Below are positions 10,013 through 21,403 of a stretch of 64,000 nt of DNA, one piece after another. The stretch lies in NCBI GenBank assembly GCA_029953675.1, contig JAMWBK010000003.1, positions 1,488,001-1,552,000 on the forward strand, in the 5' to 3' direction. Source of the DNA: Rhodosorus marinus. Taxonomy: Eukaryota > Rhodophyta > Stylonematophyceae > Stylonematales > Stylonemataceae. Each line of letters opens with the position of its first letter. Position 1 is the first letter of the stretch. The position numbers and the translations under genes were made by a program. The notes under the pieces were generated by a model. That model was not told where the DNA came from. It made no database searches and saw only the letters and a list, made by a program, of their open reading frames with translations.

Positions 10013-13000
10013 GACCGGAACTCGATTTCGCTCCACTGTTCAGACTTCAGTGAAAATCAGTGTCTCAAAACGCACCACTCTCGCCCGTGTACTGAATAGC
10101 GCTTCTTCCGCAGGGAGGCTGCTCTTCCGATCCAAGAGCAGGAGCTGATGATCACACTGCTTCTGCAATCCGTGACCAGTGTTTGAGGGCTAAAAACCCC
10201 GAGAAGGGAGTTCCGACCCCCCGGTGCTTTCATCCAATGCGCAACTTGTTAAGCTTGTCTTCGTTTGTGCACTCAAGCGGCGGGTACTTGAAGAGCTTGA
10301 GCTTTTCACTCCCCGCTCGCCACGAAACCAGGGCAGGTAGTCACCCGGGATATTGTCCTGAATTGGCTTTTGTTCCTGTTACGAACGTTTCGGTATATAC
10401 CACACTCACTGTGTGGGTTTATACTCCATACGCATGCGAACGGCTTTTTTCTAGTTTTAAACGAATATGACCAGAACCCTGGCTCCACAGTGTCCCTACC
10501 ACAAAAAAAATTCTGAACCAGAAGGCTGTCCCGGTGGACCCTGCGATCTCGATTCAGTGCTCGGTACTGGCAAGTGGGAAGATGGAGTGCCACCCTAGAC
10601 AAGCAGAAAGCCTACAGTAATGGAAGGAATTGGACTTGATAAGAGTGGAACCTCTGGGGCGCGGAATTAGAGCGTAAATTGAGATTGAGTGCAACAGGAC
10701 ATCCTCGCTTCGAGATATCCGGGAAATCGTGAGAGCACCCACACGAAACAGGAGACAGACACGGTGACATGGGTGGTAACAGGGTTTTCAGACTACGAAC
10801 TGTAAAATTCTTAAAACTCCGAAAGAAATCGCGAGTACCTGAATATCCTTTACTTGGCTTTAACCACCTCGAGCGGTCATAGACCATGTGCAGAACAAGG
10901 ACAGTAAACCATCCAGATTGTGCGATACGTAGTTAATCGTTGCAAAGGCATTTTGGAAATGCATACACTTTCCAAACGTACTTGATCGTGCCTCACCAGG
11001 GACGCTCCGACTCCCCACCTGTGTTAAGACCCAAATTGCCAGGGACTTGCACTTTTCACGCACAGCTCTCGTACAAATGCAGGAAGAAGAAGAAGCCATT
11101 CCAAATCATGCCAGAATCGTCACTTTCCCAACTGCCCTCAAAGGGTTTTTTTTAGTACGAAATCCAGACCTTTTGTTCCTACGTAATGGTGCCTGTACCA
11201 TCCCACACAAATTGATTTTCTTTGAAAACGCCATGAATTGAGGACAATCCAATTAGCCATTACAAGTAGTAGTGGTTTGTGGACTTACAACGGCAGGCAA
11301 AAAGTTTCTAATTCACTGGGCCTCCAGAAATGTCTTTCTAACTTAACGCCAACAACCATCGCCCTCTTACCCCTCCTTTGGATTGGGGCCACTCCCTGAA
11401 TTCGTTCAAGTCCTCACCGTATTCAGTAGTAGGCATGCAAACCGTTCGCCCTAGGGGGTTCGTCTAAGATCATGTGCGGGCGATCGCAGAAGCAGAAGAG
11501 GGGTAGTTTTATTTCCCTGGTATATGCGAAACCTATTGAGGGGGAATCTGGAAAACTCAATTTCCAGTCCGGTTCGAAATAATAATTAAAAAACCACTAA
11601 TTGCATTCCGTAACAAAATAGAGTCCCGGTTTCTTCTATCATTTAATTACGATCCACATCGACAAACTCCCACCCCCTACTCTCGGTGTGGGCTGTGGGT
11701 GGCGCTCGGGATTCTTGTCTTTTTTTGACTAGTAATAACTTTTGTGTACATATTCTTGGGCCACCATCCTGTTCCACGCGCTAAGAAATCAAAAGCAACC
11801 CCCCCGTCAACGAAGAAGGTTTCTATTTATGTTTCGGACCACGTCGTAGGTGAGGTGAATGACTATGTTGGCGAGGTGGTTGCTTGGGCTTCCTGGAAAC
11901 TGGGCAGGGTCAAATAGTTAGTTTAAGTTGCAGACAACCTGTCTCTAGTTTATACGGTATAGAAGTACCTTAACAACGAGAGCAATAAATTATAAATTAA
12001 TAGTATCGCCCGTTCATAGATTTATACGGTACCTTGTCGGCAAAAAAAAAAAGAAGGCACGCAGGGCAACCGACAAATAGATGGAAGAGGCCCCGAAACG
12101 TGTCAGAGGTGCGATGCGCAGACAGTGAGAGAACCAATCATAAGTGTATATGCATTCTGTATTTGGTTTAATCGGGAAGAATTTATTGCTCAAGTTCGAA
12201 AAGTCTTATTCAAATTTAGAGTTTGGAATCAATGCTTTTGTTCCAAACTTACATTTAAGGGTGGAAAACATGAAAAAAATTTTAATTTACCTGTTTTGAT
12301 CTAGGCGAATGATGACGCGTGAAAGTAATATCCGGAAGAGTACTTATATATTATCTTTCTATACAGGATAACAAGTTCAATACACGACAACATAGTAGAT
12401 AGAGGATAACCTTTCACCCTCCAGAAACTAAGAAAATGGCCAGTTTCAGAGCTCCCTTCCAATTGAAACAAAGATAATCAATGAGATTCTCCAAAACAAT
12501 AAACAGAAGCCCATGAATTCGGCCCGCTTCAGTGTAAGAACCCATCAAAAAGTTTTTACTATCCAATATTAAGGTCGACTGGCCCTTTTTTTCCATTAGA
12601 AAGACTTCGAGACGGGCGACAGACCCACTGTTTACATTCAACCAGGGTATTGTTCATCGTTGTAACAGTAAATTAATGACAATACTGTCAATTATTTATG
12701 CTTTATGAAGGCGGTCGATGAAAAGCCCGTTCCGCGAATTTCCTTATTTGTCGGTGGGAACGCTCTCCAGTGTATGGCATTGTTGGGAATTGGCTTAGTG
12801 GGTGGGAGGTAAAAGAATAAGCTAAAAAACATTTATAAAACTCAAGCGTCGCCCGCTCTGGAGAGGTGTCCCCCGCCTTTCCTTTCCTTGCTCTGCTACG
12901 GCTTAACCCATTAAGATAAGTAATGTAACTTAGAAATAATTTTGGAAACAGAAACAACTTCACGCGGAATGTCAAGAGCCGGGTGGGTAGGAGAAAGGAA

Positions 13001-13381
13001 AAAGGGTTTTCGGGGGTGTGAACGTAGTAGTCTTCAAAACAGAGTGTGTTTTTTTTTCATTGATTTGCCAGCGCGAAAAGGGGGCTTTGGGAATAGATGA
13101 ACTCTTTTTTTTGAATTTCTGGGCACGTCCTTGTGAAGGTTGTAGGCTTGTTTCATTATTGGTTGTACAAATTCATTGTGTTTCTTTTGATTTTCTATTT
13201 TTGTTTGGAGGGGAGAGAGGCCGGAAAGGGATCGAGAATTGGTTTCATTAGCCATTCGACGCGGTTGGAGGAAGAGTAGATAAAGACGAAGATGAGGCTC
13301 GGCTGCCTGGTTTGTTGGGGGATGATCGCATGCTAGATGACCTAAGATTTGAGGAAGAGTTGTATTTGATTCTACGCCGAT

Positions 13382-13996
13382 ATGATGTATGCTGATTGTG
13401 AGGATGTCATCTTGAGTAACGTGATGCCCACGGATTTACCAAATGAGATCTCCCTGCTAAGCGAGGTTTCGGATGCTGACTTCGCTGGTCTCAACTCTGC
13501 TCCGTCGTCAGCCCAGATGCCGATTCAGAAGAGGGAGCAGGTGTTCCCGTGCCCTTGGGAGGGCTGTGGAAAGTCGTTCAACAAGAAGTACAATATGCAG
13601 ATGCACATGAGGCAGCACACGAACGAGAGGCCGTACGTGTGCTCAGTGAACGAGTGCAGGTTGAGCTTCAAGTGGCGCTCATCGCTTCGAAACCACTTGA
13701 GGTACCATTTCGCGGACGGTGTTGTACCAAAGGAGCTCCTGTCGCTGCCAGGGCGAAGCCGAAAGTCGGGCCCCAAGGCAGTCATTGCTAAGCGACCCGC
13801 GAAGGAGTTGCCACTCTCGTCCTTGGATAATACGCAGCAGAACATTGGAGAACTTCTGAATGGGAAGCAGATCACATCCAAGCAAGCTATGTTGAACTTT
13901 GAGGAGGTGATGTCGAGCTCAGTGAAAATGGAGGACCTCTTGCGCGGTCCAGTTCCAAACATCTACGACTCCGGTGCTGACATGTTTCAGCTATAA
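13382..13996 (+). CDS. Two-finger C2H2 zinc-finger protein
   Basis: A single exon of 204 aa. Residues 57-79 and 87-109 are two classical fingers, each C-x4-C-x12-H-x3-H: Cys57, Cys62, His75, His79 and Cys87, Cys92, His105, His109. The linker TNERPYVC resembles the TGEKPY linker of DNA-binding arrays. The N-terminal 50 residues are acidic and may be an activation region. A basic stretch (RSRKSGPKAVIAKRPAK, about 115-131) may be a nuclear signal. The C-terminal third is polar and unrecognised. Two tandem fingers can bind a short DNA site, so a transcription factor is likely; the target is unknown. An ATG pair begins the frame. It is the only solid gene between 7 and 18 kb. Confidence 0.85.
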   Translation: MMYADCEDVILSNVMPTDLPNEISLLSEVSDADFAGLNSAPSSAQMPIQKREQVFPCPWEGCGKSFNKKYNMQMHMRQHTNERPYVCSVNECRLSFKWRSSLRNHLRYHFADGVVPKELLSLPGRSRKSGPKAVIAKRPAKELPLSSLDNTQQNIGELLNGKQITSKQAMLNFEEVMSSSVKMEDLLRGPVPNIYDSGADMFQL

Positions 13997-14952
13997 AAGA
14001 AGACCAAGGGGCTGGACTGATTGTTCTGTCTGCCTGGTGGTCAACCTTTCCGATTTTGATCACCACATTTGTTGTGAATAGAGTGGTGCTGACTGCAGTG
14101 TCTAAGACACGATTTTTCCGGAAGCGGTCAGCCTGGAATATATAAGATCCAGCGATGTTTCTGTGTACTTTAAAAAAAGGAGCCCCCCCAATTTTGCTGA
14201 GTAAAAGCTATGCATACGATTTCTGTCAATTTGTCTCAGCCTGGCGATAGAATTGATAGCTTTGTGAGGACAGACAACCCCGTAAGAGGTGCACAGGATG
14301 ACCAAAATCTCCAGCGAGCACCAACTACTTACCTTCTACCTTACAAATTTCACTCACACCCACACAACATCCTATTCAAACAAATCAGTCGCTTACATTC
14401 CTTCAAAGACCCTTTCTTTGAAGGCAGTAGCGCACGGCGGATACGTTCCCTCTCTAGGAAGATCAACATAGGTCAACCCGTTCTGGCTGGAGATAACAAA
14501 GCCTGTTCCAGTTGCTGACAAGAATTTTGCTCGGAATCAACAACGACGCCATACAAAAAAAAAATAAACAAACAAAAAAGTCTGAAAACACAAAGCAGCT
14601 CCCCAATTCTCCTGGAAACGCCACCTCAATATAACTCACCCAATAGGGGCCGTGTGACCTCTATACAGTCACACACACCCGGAAATCAAAAAACAAAAAC
14701 AAATGAATCTTTTATGTACTCGTGAAATTACGATGAAATATCTTCTCCTTCAATAGAATCTCATCCGCAAAATTGGATTTCTCCTCTGAAGAAGAAAGTA
14801 CTTAGTTTAGTACCTTTACAACAACGCGCTTTCCTTGTCGATCATTTTTCAACGAATTTAATCAATAACCAAAAACCTTCGAAAACGTTTTTGTTTTTCC
14901 AGAAGTTCAGCGGAGTCCAGTTGAAGGCGTTGTTAGTTGCTGAAATGTTCAT

Positions 14953-15456
14953 TCACGTTTCTAACAAAATGAGCACAATTCTACAGTAATCTGAATTAAA
15001 ACGAAAATCGATCGATTTATTGTATATACAATAGGAATATGAAAAATTTGTTGGCGCACCCAATAAATTCATTGTAGAAATATGGTATTTATTGATATAA
15101 ATTTCATTTTTAGATATAATGATATAGTTTTTACTGTTCTTATTCGTCGTTGTTTGGATTGTTCCAGTGCGTTTTGAAGCCATCGCGGTTTCGCCAAAGG
15201 CGTTGGGTGACGCCTCCACAGGATTGTGGTCTGAGTCCGGGAGCGCGGAGATGAAGTCAAAACAAGGGCCGAAGAGATACTCCTGTAGCGCTTGTGACTC
15301 TAGCAAACATCCAATTTGGCAGTTGTGTGGGCTGACGTCCGTCTTTTGAATGCGCTCGGCCGGACTAGGAAACAAATAGGACCACGTCAATTGGCGATGT
15401 GCATTTCGAAACTCAGGCAGTTTAAACCATGCTGAGAAGCATGACATGGGAGCCAT
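14953..15456 (-). CDS. Hypothetical open frame, weak
   Basis: 167 codons from an ATG at 15456 to a TAA. The first 110 residues have balanced composition (MAPMSCFSAWFKLPEF at the start). The last 60 fall in an AT-rich tract and are dominated by Asn, Ile, Tyr and Ser. There is no domain. It may be a real small gene, a gene whose true end lies before the AT-rich part, or chance. Confidence 0.18.
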   Translation of the reverse strand: MAPMSCFSAWFKLPEFRNAHRQLTWSYLFPSPAERIQKTDVSPHNCQIGCLLESQALQEYLFGPCFDFISALPDSDHNPVEASPNAFGETAMASKRTGTIQTTTNKNSKNYIIISKNEIYINKYHISTMNLLGAPTNFSYSYCIYNKSIDFRFNSDYCRIVLILLET

Positions 15457-16076
15457 ACTGTTCAACAAACGCGAAGCGTCCAGACCTGGATCGTGAATCT
15501 CTTTTCGTGCCCTCTGCGGGATACAACGAGCGTATGTACGTGTCAATTTCGTTCTTTTTCCGATCAGCGCCTGTGCTGAACAGGGTATGGGCTAACCACG
15601 ATTTGCGGTGCTGGCATATTATTAGATTACCGGAACCGTGATGTCCCGTTTCCGGAATGCATCGGATGCTTTGTAAAATTCAAACGTTGTGAAGTTGTTG
15701 TACCGTTCTTTTACGAATAATTGATCAGAAGAATGCCGGCAAGCTTTGGTGTTTGACCCGCAATGTGACGAGTGCGTCACAGTGTGCTGTGCGGGCTTGG
15801 ACTGTGGTGGTATCTGAAGAAGACGAGCTCATCAGAAAAAACAAGTCAATCCCTTCCTAGCTCTAAGCTCGCCGGTGCTCTTGTTCTGGATAATATAGCT
15901 GAACGGAATATAGTGATGCGGCGGGGTTACCACATGCTGCTGAACTTTGACAAGCTCTGGGATTAAAAGAGCCCAACCCACAAGCTTCCTCCCTCGTGAT
16001 GTAACCTGATACTCGCACAGTGATCACCCTAGGCCAAGAGAGTACAATAAAATCTCAGCAGTCCATGCCTTTTACG

Positions 16077-16137
16077 CCGAAGCGTTCGCTTGTGCGGATG
16101 TCCTTCAAAACATCCGCACAAGCGAACGCCGCTTCGG
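16077..16137. repeat. Long near-perfect hairpin
   Basis: The inner arms 16083-16101 and 16110-16128 are perfectly complementary over 19 bases. They read CGTTCGCTTGTGCGGATGT on the left and flank an 8-base loop (CCTTCAAA). After a 3-base bulge on the right side the pairing continues with CCGAAGC at 16077-16083 and GCTTCGG at 16131-16137. In total about 25 pairs with one bulge. Neither arm is a low-complexity repeat. Confidence 0.85.
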
Positions 16138-16725
16138 AACATGCACTCACTACAAGTGACAACTCGCCATGCTCCAGCAAGACGTGAGGACTCTTTGTCA
16201 ACATAAACAACAACCATTGAGATACTTGAGGACTAGTAGCATAGGTCGAGGATAAACTCGTCGCAATGTTCATGGTTGGATATATTAGAGAGCGTCCGCA
16301 TTCACGGAGGGATGGAACAAGACTGCCTTTTAAGCATGAGAGTATCATCTTTTTGCCTGATCCAGCCCAACCACGATGAAGGACAGATGTCATTTGTCTT
16401 GACTGTGTTGCTACCTTGGCAGCAGCCTGGCAGACTTGTAATTGAAGCTCCTAATAACCAGTTGTGCGATCTGGCTTTGGTAAATCCTAAACACAGGGCA
16501 TTGAATCGGAATTTACGAAGCCTCTCGTCTTGAAGACTTGTTCGAAGGGGTGCTAGGAAATCTTGATGATGATTTTAAGGGGTACGGGGATCGATTACCG
16601 AACATGCTGAGTTGCTGTCTCCTTCCTACGGAGAAAAACTTGCCATCCTCATCTGTGCAGTTGGGAAATCTAATATCGCGCGGCCGGGAAGCAACCGAGT
16701 GCGGCATACTGAATGCTAACCTGCA

Positions 16726-17235
16726 ATACTAGTTCTCGGGCAATGTCCTCTTCTGGGCCAAAATAGGAGGCAATTCGTTGGGCCTGAACGTATGTGGCGA
16801 ACGCGTCAACCCTTGAGGGTTCTCGTGTTTCAACGGCTAGACTCGTTCGCGACTAAGTTTCTTGTTCTTAGGTTTCGCGCATAGACGGACTAAGGTCGAC
16901 CGCTACCAAACTTCACTTCGGACGTGGCGAAGGCGTTAACTTCAAGTAGCCTTCTGCATCACCTTCAGCTTCTCGCTATCCAGCCGGCAGGCTCGCACAC
17001 GAATCCCTTTAGCATCTCACAGTTCGCGGATAGCCTCAATGTATTGGACAACAACCAAACTGCCTCCCAGGCGCGCTCGGACACACTCTCATAAGCTTTC
17101 CACAAAGGCTTGACAAGCGCGCAGACCACAAGAGGACTATCACTAAAAGCTTGCGTCCGTTGGGCGGCAAACTGACTTCATCAAAGACGGCATATCCAAT
17201 AATCGGATCCTAGCTTTCCCTCTATGAATTTAATC
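16726..17235 (-). pseudogene. Decayed coding stretch, possibly retrotransposon integrase
   Basis: On the minus strand three frames take over from one another and are broken by stops. Readable pieces include GYAVFDEVSLPPNGRKLLV, VVQYIEAIREL, IRVRACRLDSEKL and later REPSRVDAFATYVQAQRI. The middle pieces are reminiscent of the segment around the second catalytic Asp of copia-type integrases (helix followed by a basic strand and an R-x-D sequence), but the key NGGEF-like part is not visible. GC is higher than in the flanks. The identification is weak; a host pseudogene is equally possible. Confidence 0.28.
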
Positions 17236-18144
17236 TGTATTGTTGCCTGCCCCACCATTAACACTCTTTGATGATTCACGATTGATGGCCAAAATTGATT
17301 CCACCAAGCACGAATCTTGGCGCTGACGGGGAAGGTTTCCGTTAGTTATCGATTTTTTTTGATTGATAGTCGTGCTAACTTGGAGGTATATTATTGCTCA
17401 GATACCTGAACAACAAAAAACTCTGAACATTAATTGGCTAAAAACGAAAATATTGATTAGATACAAGACCTCCTGCCCAGTAAGAAGAGTCTAGCAATGA
17501 ATATCTTCCGCGGTTTTTGTTTATATAGGATAATAATAAAATAATCAATTTTCATCCGCCAACCATGTTCAAGATACTTTCGAGATTTTTTTTTCTCCCG
17601 CAGCGAATGCTCCATACGTGCTTCCCTTTGGCTGCAAAATAGTTTAGTCTGCACCCCCCCTTTAGATGGAACCAAAAATAAGATATATTTCTTTTTAAAA
17701 TATTTAAAAGATTAATCTACGGAGCTCGGCTGCAACCCTAGGGTCGAAAAAACCCGAGCGTTGGAGGAGCTCGCTTTTACCCGAAGACTTCTACCAAGGG
17801 GTATCAACAAGCTACCAAAAGTAACAAAGTTCTTATTGTAATAAAATGTGGGGAACATTGACATCACTGGGGTGGGGCAAAACAAGGGGTAGATGGTGCA
17901 ATAGAATAAGCTAAAAGTATGAGGCAAGTTGCTGTTTCGTTGCATTCCGAATTTCTGGTAGTCGCTACCCTAGGTTGGGGCATATAAAGCATTGAGGGGA
18001 AGCTTGGGGGGAGTGGGGGGTTGAAAAGGGTTTGGATGGAGAGGATGAAGATGGATTGTTGACGAAGAATTTACTGAGGAAGTTCGTTTAGTTTAAGGGT
18101 GTTGGAGTATTGGGTGAGGGACTGTTTGGATAAAGTAAGGGAAG

Positions 18145-18635
18145 ATGGAAAGAGGACGAGGGAGTCATGGCGAGGTCGGGTTTGTTATGACCCCTACGAT
18201 TTTGAGTGCAGGTGCGGCTGTAGCTGCCCTGACGTACAGGTTGTTGAGTGGTAATGAAGTTGAGACAGCCGAGAGAGAGGACAGGAGGCCCTGCGGGAAG
18301 TGTGGTGGGACGGGATATGTGGAATGTTTTTGTACGAGATGGGATTATTCAGCAGCAAGTGGAGTAGAAAGTAGGTTGAACCCTTTTTCTTGCTTGGAAT
18401 TCTAAGCGACGGGGAAAAATAGAACGTTGTTGATGACTTACGCTTTGTCCATGTTTGCTTTCTACTCATAGGGGCAGGATGCAATACATGCCGGGGAAGC
18501 TTGAGGGAGAGATGTCCTGGCTGCAACGGAAGTGGGGGGTTGAAAGTGCAGGCAATGCAACCGGCGGTGATTCCGGCAAGAGTAGACCGAGGGTCTCCGT
18601 ACAAGTTCTCGGTTGCACCCTTTTCTCTGAAGTGA
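18145..18635 (+). CDS. DnaJ-type zinc-finger protein, BSD2-like, membrane-anchored
   Basis: Two exons, join(18145-18370, 18472-18635), give 129 aa; the 101-base intron has GTAGGT and ATAG borders and splits a codon. Residues about 12-33 are hydrophobic (FVMTPTILSAGAAVAALTY) and may be a membrane anchor. The rest carries four Cys pairs of the DnaJ central zinc domain: CGKCGGTG, then CFC, then CNTCRGS and CPGCNGSG. There is no J domain, so this belongs with the small DnaJ zinc-finger-only proteins such as BSD2 and PSA2/LQY1, which act as chaperones or disulfide-active assembly factors in plastids. The second unit CFC lacks the full C-x2-C form. Plastid location is an inference from family membership, not from a clear transit peptide. 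Confidence 0.75.
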
Positions 18636-20393
18636 TGTGCTGAGATGGTGTTCAAAAGGAGTGCTGTATTATAGTCAGAATTATTGGGCAAATAGTTTCA
18701 TCAACAAGTTGTGTATAGTTATGGTAGATATTTGAAATGATTCTTTAACAGAGGTCAATGGTGAGAGGGAAAGGGGGAGGGAGGTTTGGTGTTGGTTCAT
18801 GAACTAGCGGAAAGTCAAGAGCTGAATTTGCTCGCGGATTGTTTAGTAGAGCAAATACCTTATGGTACGAAGAGAACGTCTTGATAATGCTAGAGGCCAA
18901 AAAGCTTCACCGAGATCGTAAATTGTTTATTGGAACAAAGATAATTTAAAGAGAATCATTTTAGTAACCCTTCGCCTGCGTGGGAGGAAACTGCATCCTA
19001 CAGTGAACGATCTACAAAGTGAAGCCTTGGGAGACATGACTACTTTCTCGTTATACTTCCGACTACCAAACGCAGAAGGGGTGATTGCGTGTTGTGTTGC
19101 GGGGACTCCGATACTGAGACGTCCTAACCGTTCATGGAGCGCGCTTCCCGCACCCGCGGACGAGCGGTTGCGTCCAGATCAGTTTCTATTGTGCACCAAC
19201 CGAAAGCCGGGGTTTCACGAAATGCCCTCATTCCGTCTCAACCGTGAGCGATGGTAATCCTAGTCTTCCTTGTCGAGACCCAATGTCTTTTTCAAATATA
19301 CTGCAATCGTGCATGAACGGATAGATGGCATTCCTTCTCCTCCGGCGTTCCTCGATGTTGCTTGACTGGAACCTATTTCAAGAACACACAGGCCATTTCA
19401 CACTGCGATTGGACATGCCAGGTATGCAATTCACACCTTCCCTAATCAAAAGTACTCCCGCTTATGTTTAACAACGGTCCACTGGAGGCCGAACAATGGA
19501 TGCTCCCGACCGGATTGTCTCGTATCTGCAAGCAGGGAGACACAAAGTCAAAGAGGTGGAGAGCATTTGTATTTGAGAAACCTGATGTGGAATTACACGG
19601 CAATCCTTCACCAACTGCTCACCGTTCCTCTCTACTTCCACAAAAAAAACAAAGTAAAGGATACAATCCCAAAAACAAACACAACAGACGACACAGTAGT
19701 GACTACCACCACTAGTAAAAGAGACAGACCTTGCGAAGTTGGCTTAATATTCCCAACCCTAACAAAAACTTCATATATCAGCGGGAATTTAACTTTATCG
19801 TATATACACTAAAAGTACGTAAAATATGACAAAATATACAATATTTCTAAAACAATCAACGTTCTTATGATAAAAACTGTATGTCGTTACACGATTGCTT
19901 TTTTATAACTAAACATGATTTGCAAGAAGATGACATAATTATTTTAAAAATATTAAATGGATATCAGACGGAAACCGAGATTGATTGGCTGGATGGTGAG
20001 AGAATAAGCTCATTTTGCTTTTATTTTAAGAGGCATCCATTGAAAAATGGATTTGGAGTCTTTAATTTTAATTTTTGTCTTCAATTAAGGCGACCAAATG
20101 TGGTTTTTTTGGAAGAATGGAGTTTTGAGGGGAATTGTTTTATTTCAAAATACATTTTGAGTTGACGCAGAAGAAGACTTGAGAAAAAGAGGTGTGGTTA
20201 TTTGGGGATTGTGGAGGTGCTTTTTGGTGGTTTTGGTGGGGGATGATGTGGGTTTGTGGGGTTTAGGGTCTTTTGTTTGGAGTGAGAGGAGAGGGAGTGA
20301 GGAGGGTTTGCTGTTGTTGTTGTTGTTGTTGTTGTTGTTGAGACTGGTTAGGAGAGACGTTCGTGTATAGCTGGAGTTTATTATTTAGGGGAT
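18636..20393. other. Intergenic with TTG trinucleotide repeat
   Basis: No supported gene. AT-rich at 19740-20160. A run of about ten TTG units sits at 20311-20341, 50 bases before the next start codon, and yields an artefactual poly-Leu frame. G-rich, T-rich sequence at 20165-20390 is probably promoter and 5' leader of the following gene. Confidence 0.5.
20311..20341 (+). repeat. TTG trinucleotide repeat
   Basis: About ten tandem TTG units ending 50 bases before the start codon of the four-pass membrane protein, probably in the 5' leader. Confidence 0.85.
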
Positions 20394-21403
20394 ATGGGTT
20401 ACGCCGAGGTTGTTCCGACGAGGAAGAAGGTGTATGGGTCGTGGTTGGTGCTGTTACAAACCTTCACTGTGGTATGGACTGGAGTCTAGCTCTCTACTAA
20501 ATGTATCGAGCCTGCATTTCAAGGAATCTAAAAGTCGCTGATGGCTCTTGTATTGCTGTTAGATATCTGCATTGCTGGTCTTGACCTGGACCGCAATTTT
20601 CGTTGCGAGGCAGGGCACGGGAACGAGATATCCCAACAATCGCTTCGTCTCTGAGGTTGTTGACCCTGGAGTCGCTTTGCCCCTGGAAGGTGCTCCATCA
20701 GCACAAGTTCGGCTGCTCGACGGGACTTTCACTGGCGGCTGGCCGTATGCAAACAATGTTCTCCGCCTTTTCGCATCATCCTTTGGTGTGTTTATTGTTG
20801 CTCTTCAGGTGTGCACCCCTTCTCGATGTTCTCACCCATCCACTGTTCTCACTCGGTCGCTGTACGTTCTTTCTGGATTGTCGCAGATGTACTTAGCCGT
20901 TTTCCTCAACAAACCCAAGTACTTCATGCTCATGACCGTCTTGTTCGTTCTTACCGCAATCTTCTCCGGTGTATCGTGGATTCTCGACGCGACTATTATC
21001 ACAAGCGTAAACGAAGAATGTGATGCAGAAGTCTGCACGTTAGGAATTCCTGACGAGCTGTAAGCACGAACTCTGACTCACATACTGCTGAACCTGATGA
21101 TGCATTCTCATCGGCCTTCCAGCCCTAACTCACGTTGAACATCATCGCGCTGTCTTTGCCTTGAAAGGGTGGGAGACAGTTTCATCTGTGCTTGTCAATT
21201 AGAAGTCTACACGTACACGACGTTAGCTTTAAATGTCCTCTTCTTTGTGAGCGCCTGTACCGTATCGGTCTACCTTCTGGTCGTCTCGCTGCGCGGAAGT
21301 GTAAGCAAGGCACCAAAATTGGCAGCCGTTCATTCATAATGTACTTAAGCTTCCATATTGACCTCTACTCAAACCCATTCAGGCGAAGCCAAAGGAAGTC
21401 TAG
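20394..21403 (+). CDS. Four-pass integral membrane protein, family unknown
   Basis: Five exons, join(20394-20471, 20563-20808, 20887-21059, 21180-21300, 21383-21403), give 212 aa with all phases matching. Hydrophobic segments are LLQTFTVISALLVLTWTAIF (about 19-40), VLRLFASSFGVFIVALQM joined across intron 2, YFMLMTVLFVLTAIFSGVSW, and LALNVLFFVSACTVSVYLL near the C-terminus. The first loop (about 60 residues) and the last loop, with clustered Cys (EECDAEVC and FICACQ), would face the same side. The 78-base second intron is in frame; its removal places two hydrophobic halves together, which favours splicing. The last exon is tentative: an alternative donor two bases upstream would extend the tail. 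The topology recalls MARVEL or tetraspan proteins, but no signature residues were found. Confidence 0.7.

Larger units (their letters stand above)
6972..13381. other. Long gene-poor stretch
   Basis: About 6.4 kb with no convincing gene apart from one Cys-rich open frame near 9.6-10.0 kb listed separately. Composition alternates between AT-rich blocks (7500-8100, 8150-8550, 11550-12400) and higher-GC islands (8650-9120, 9500-10350). One stem-loop at 8836-8887 is listed separately. The stretch could be decayed mobile DNA or regulatory sequence; I could not identify an element boundary. Confidence 0.4.
13997..18144. other. Gene-poor stretch with hairpin and decayed coding
   Basis: No firm gene. 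AT-rich sequence fills 14500-15150. A 167-codon frame at 14953-15456, a strong hairpin at 16077-16137 and an integrase-like decayed stretch at 16726-17235 are listed separately. From 17700 on the sequence is the purine-rich upstream flank of the next gene. Confidence 0.4.

Noticed and set aside
20179-20370. Small frame with a poly-Leu run
   Set aside because: It is produced by the TTG repeat in the leader of the membrane-protein gene.
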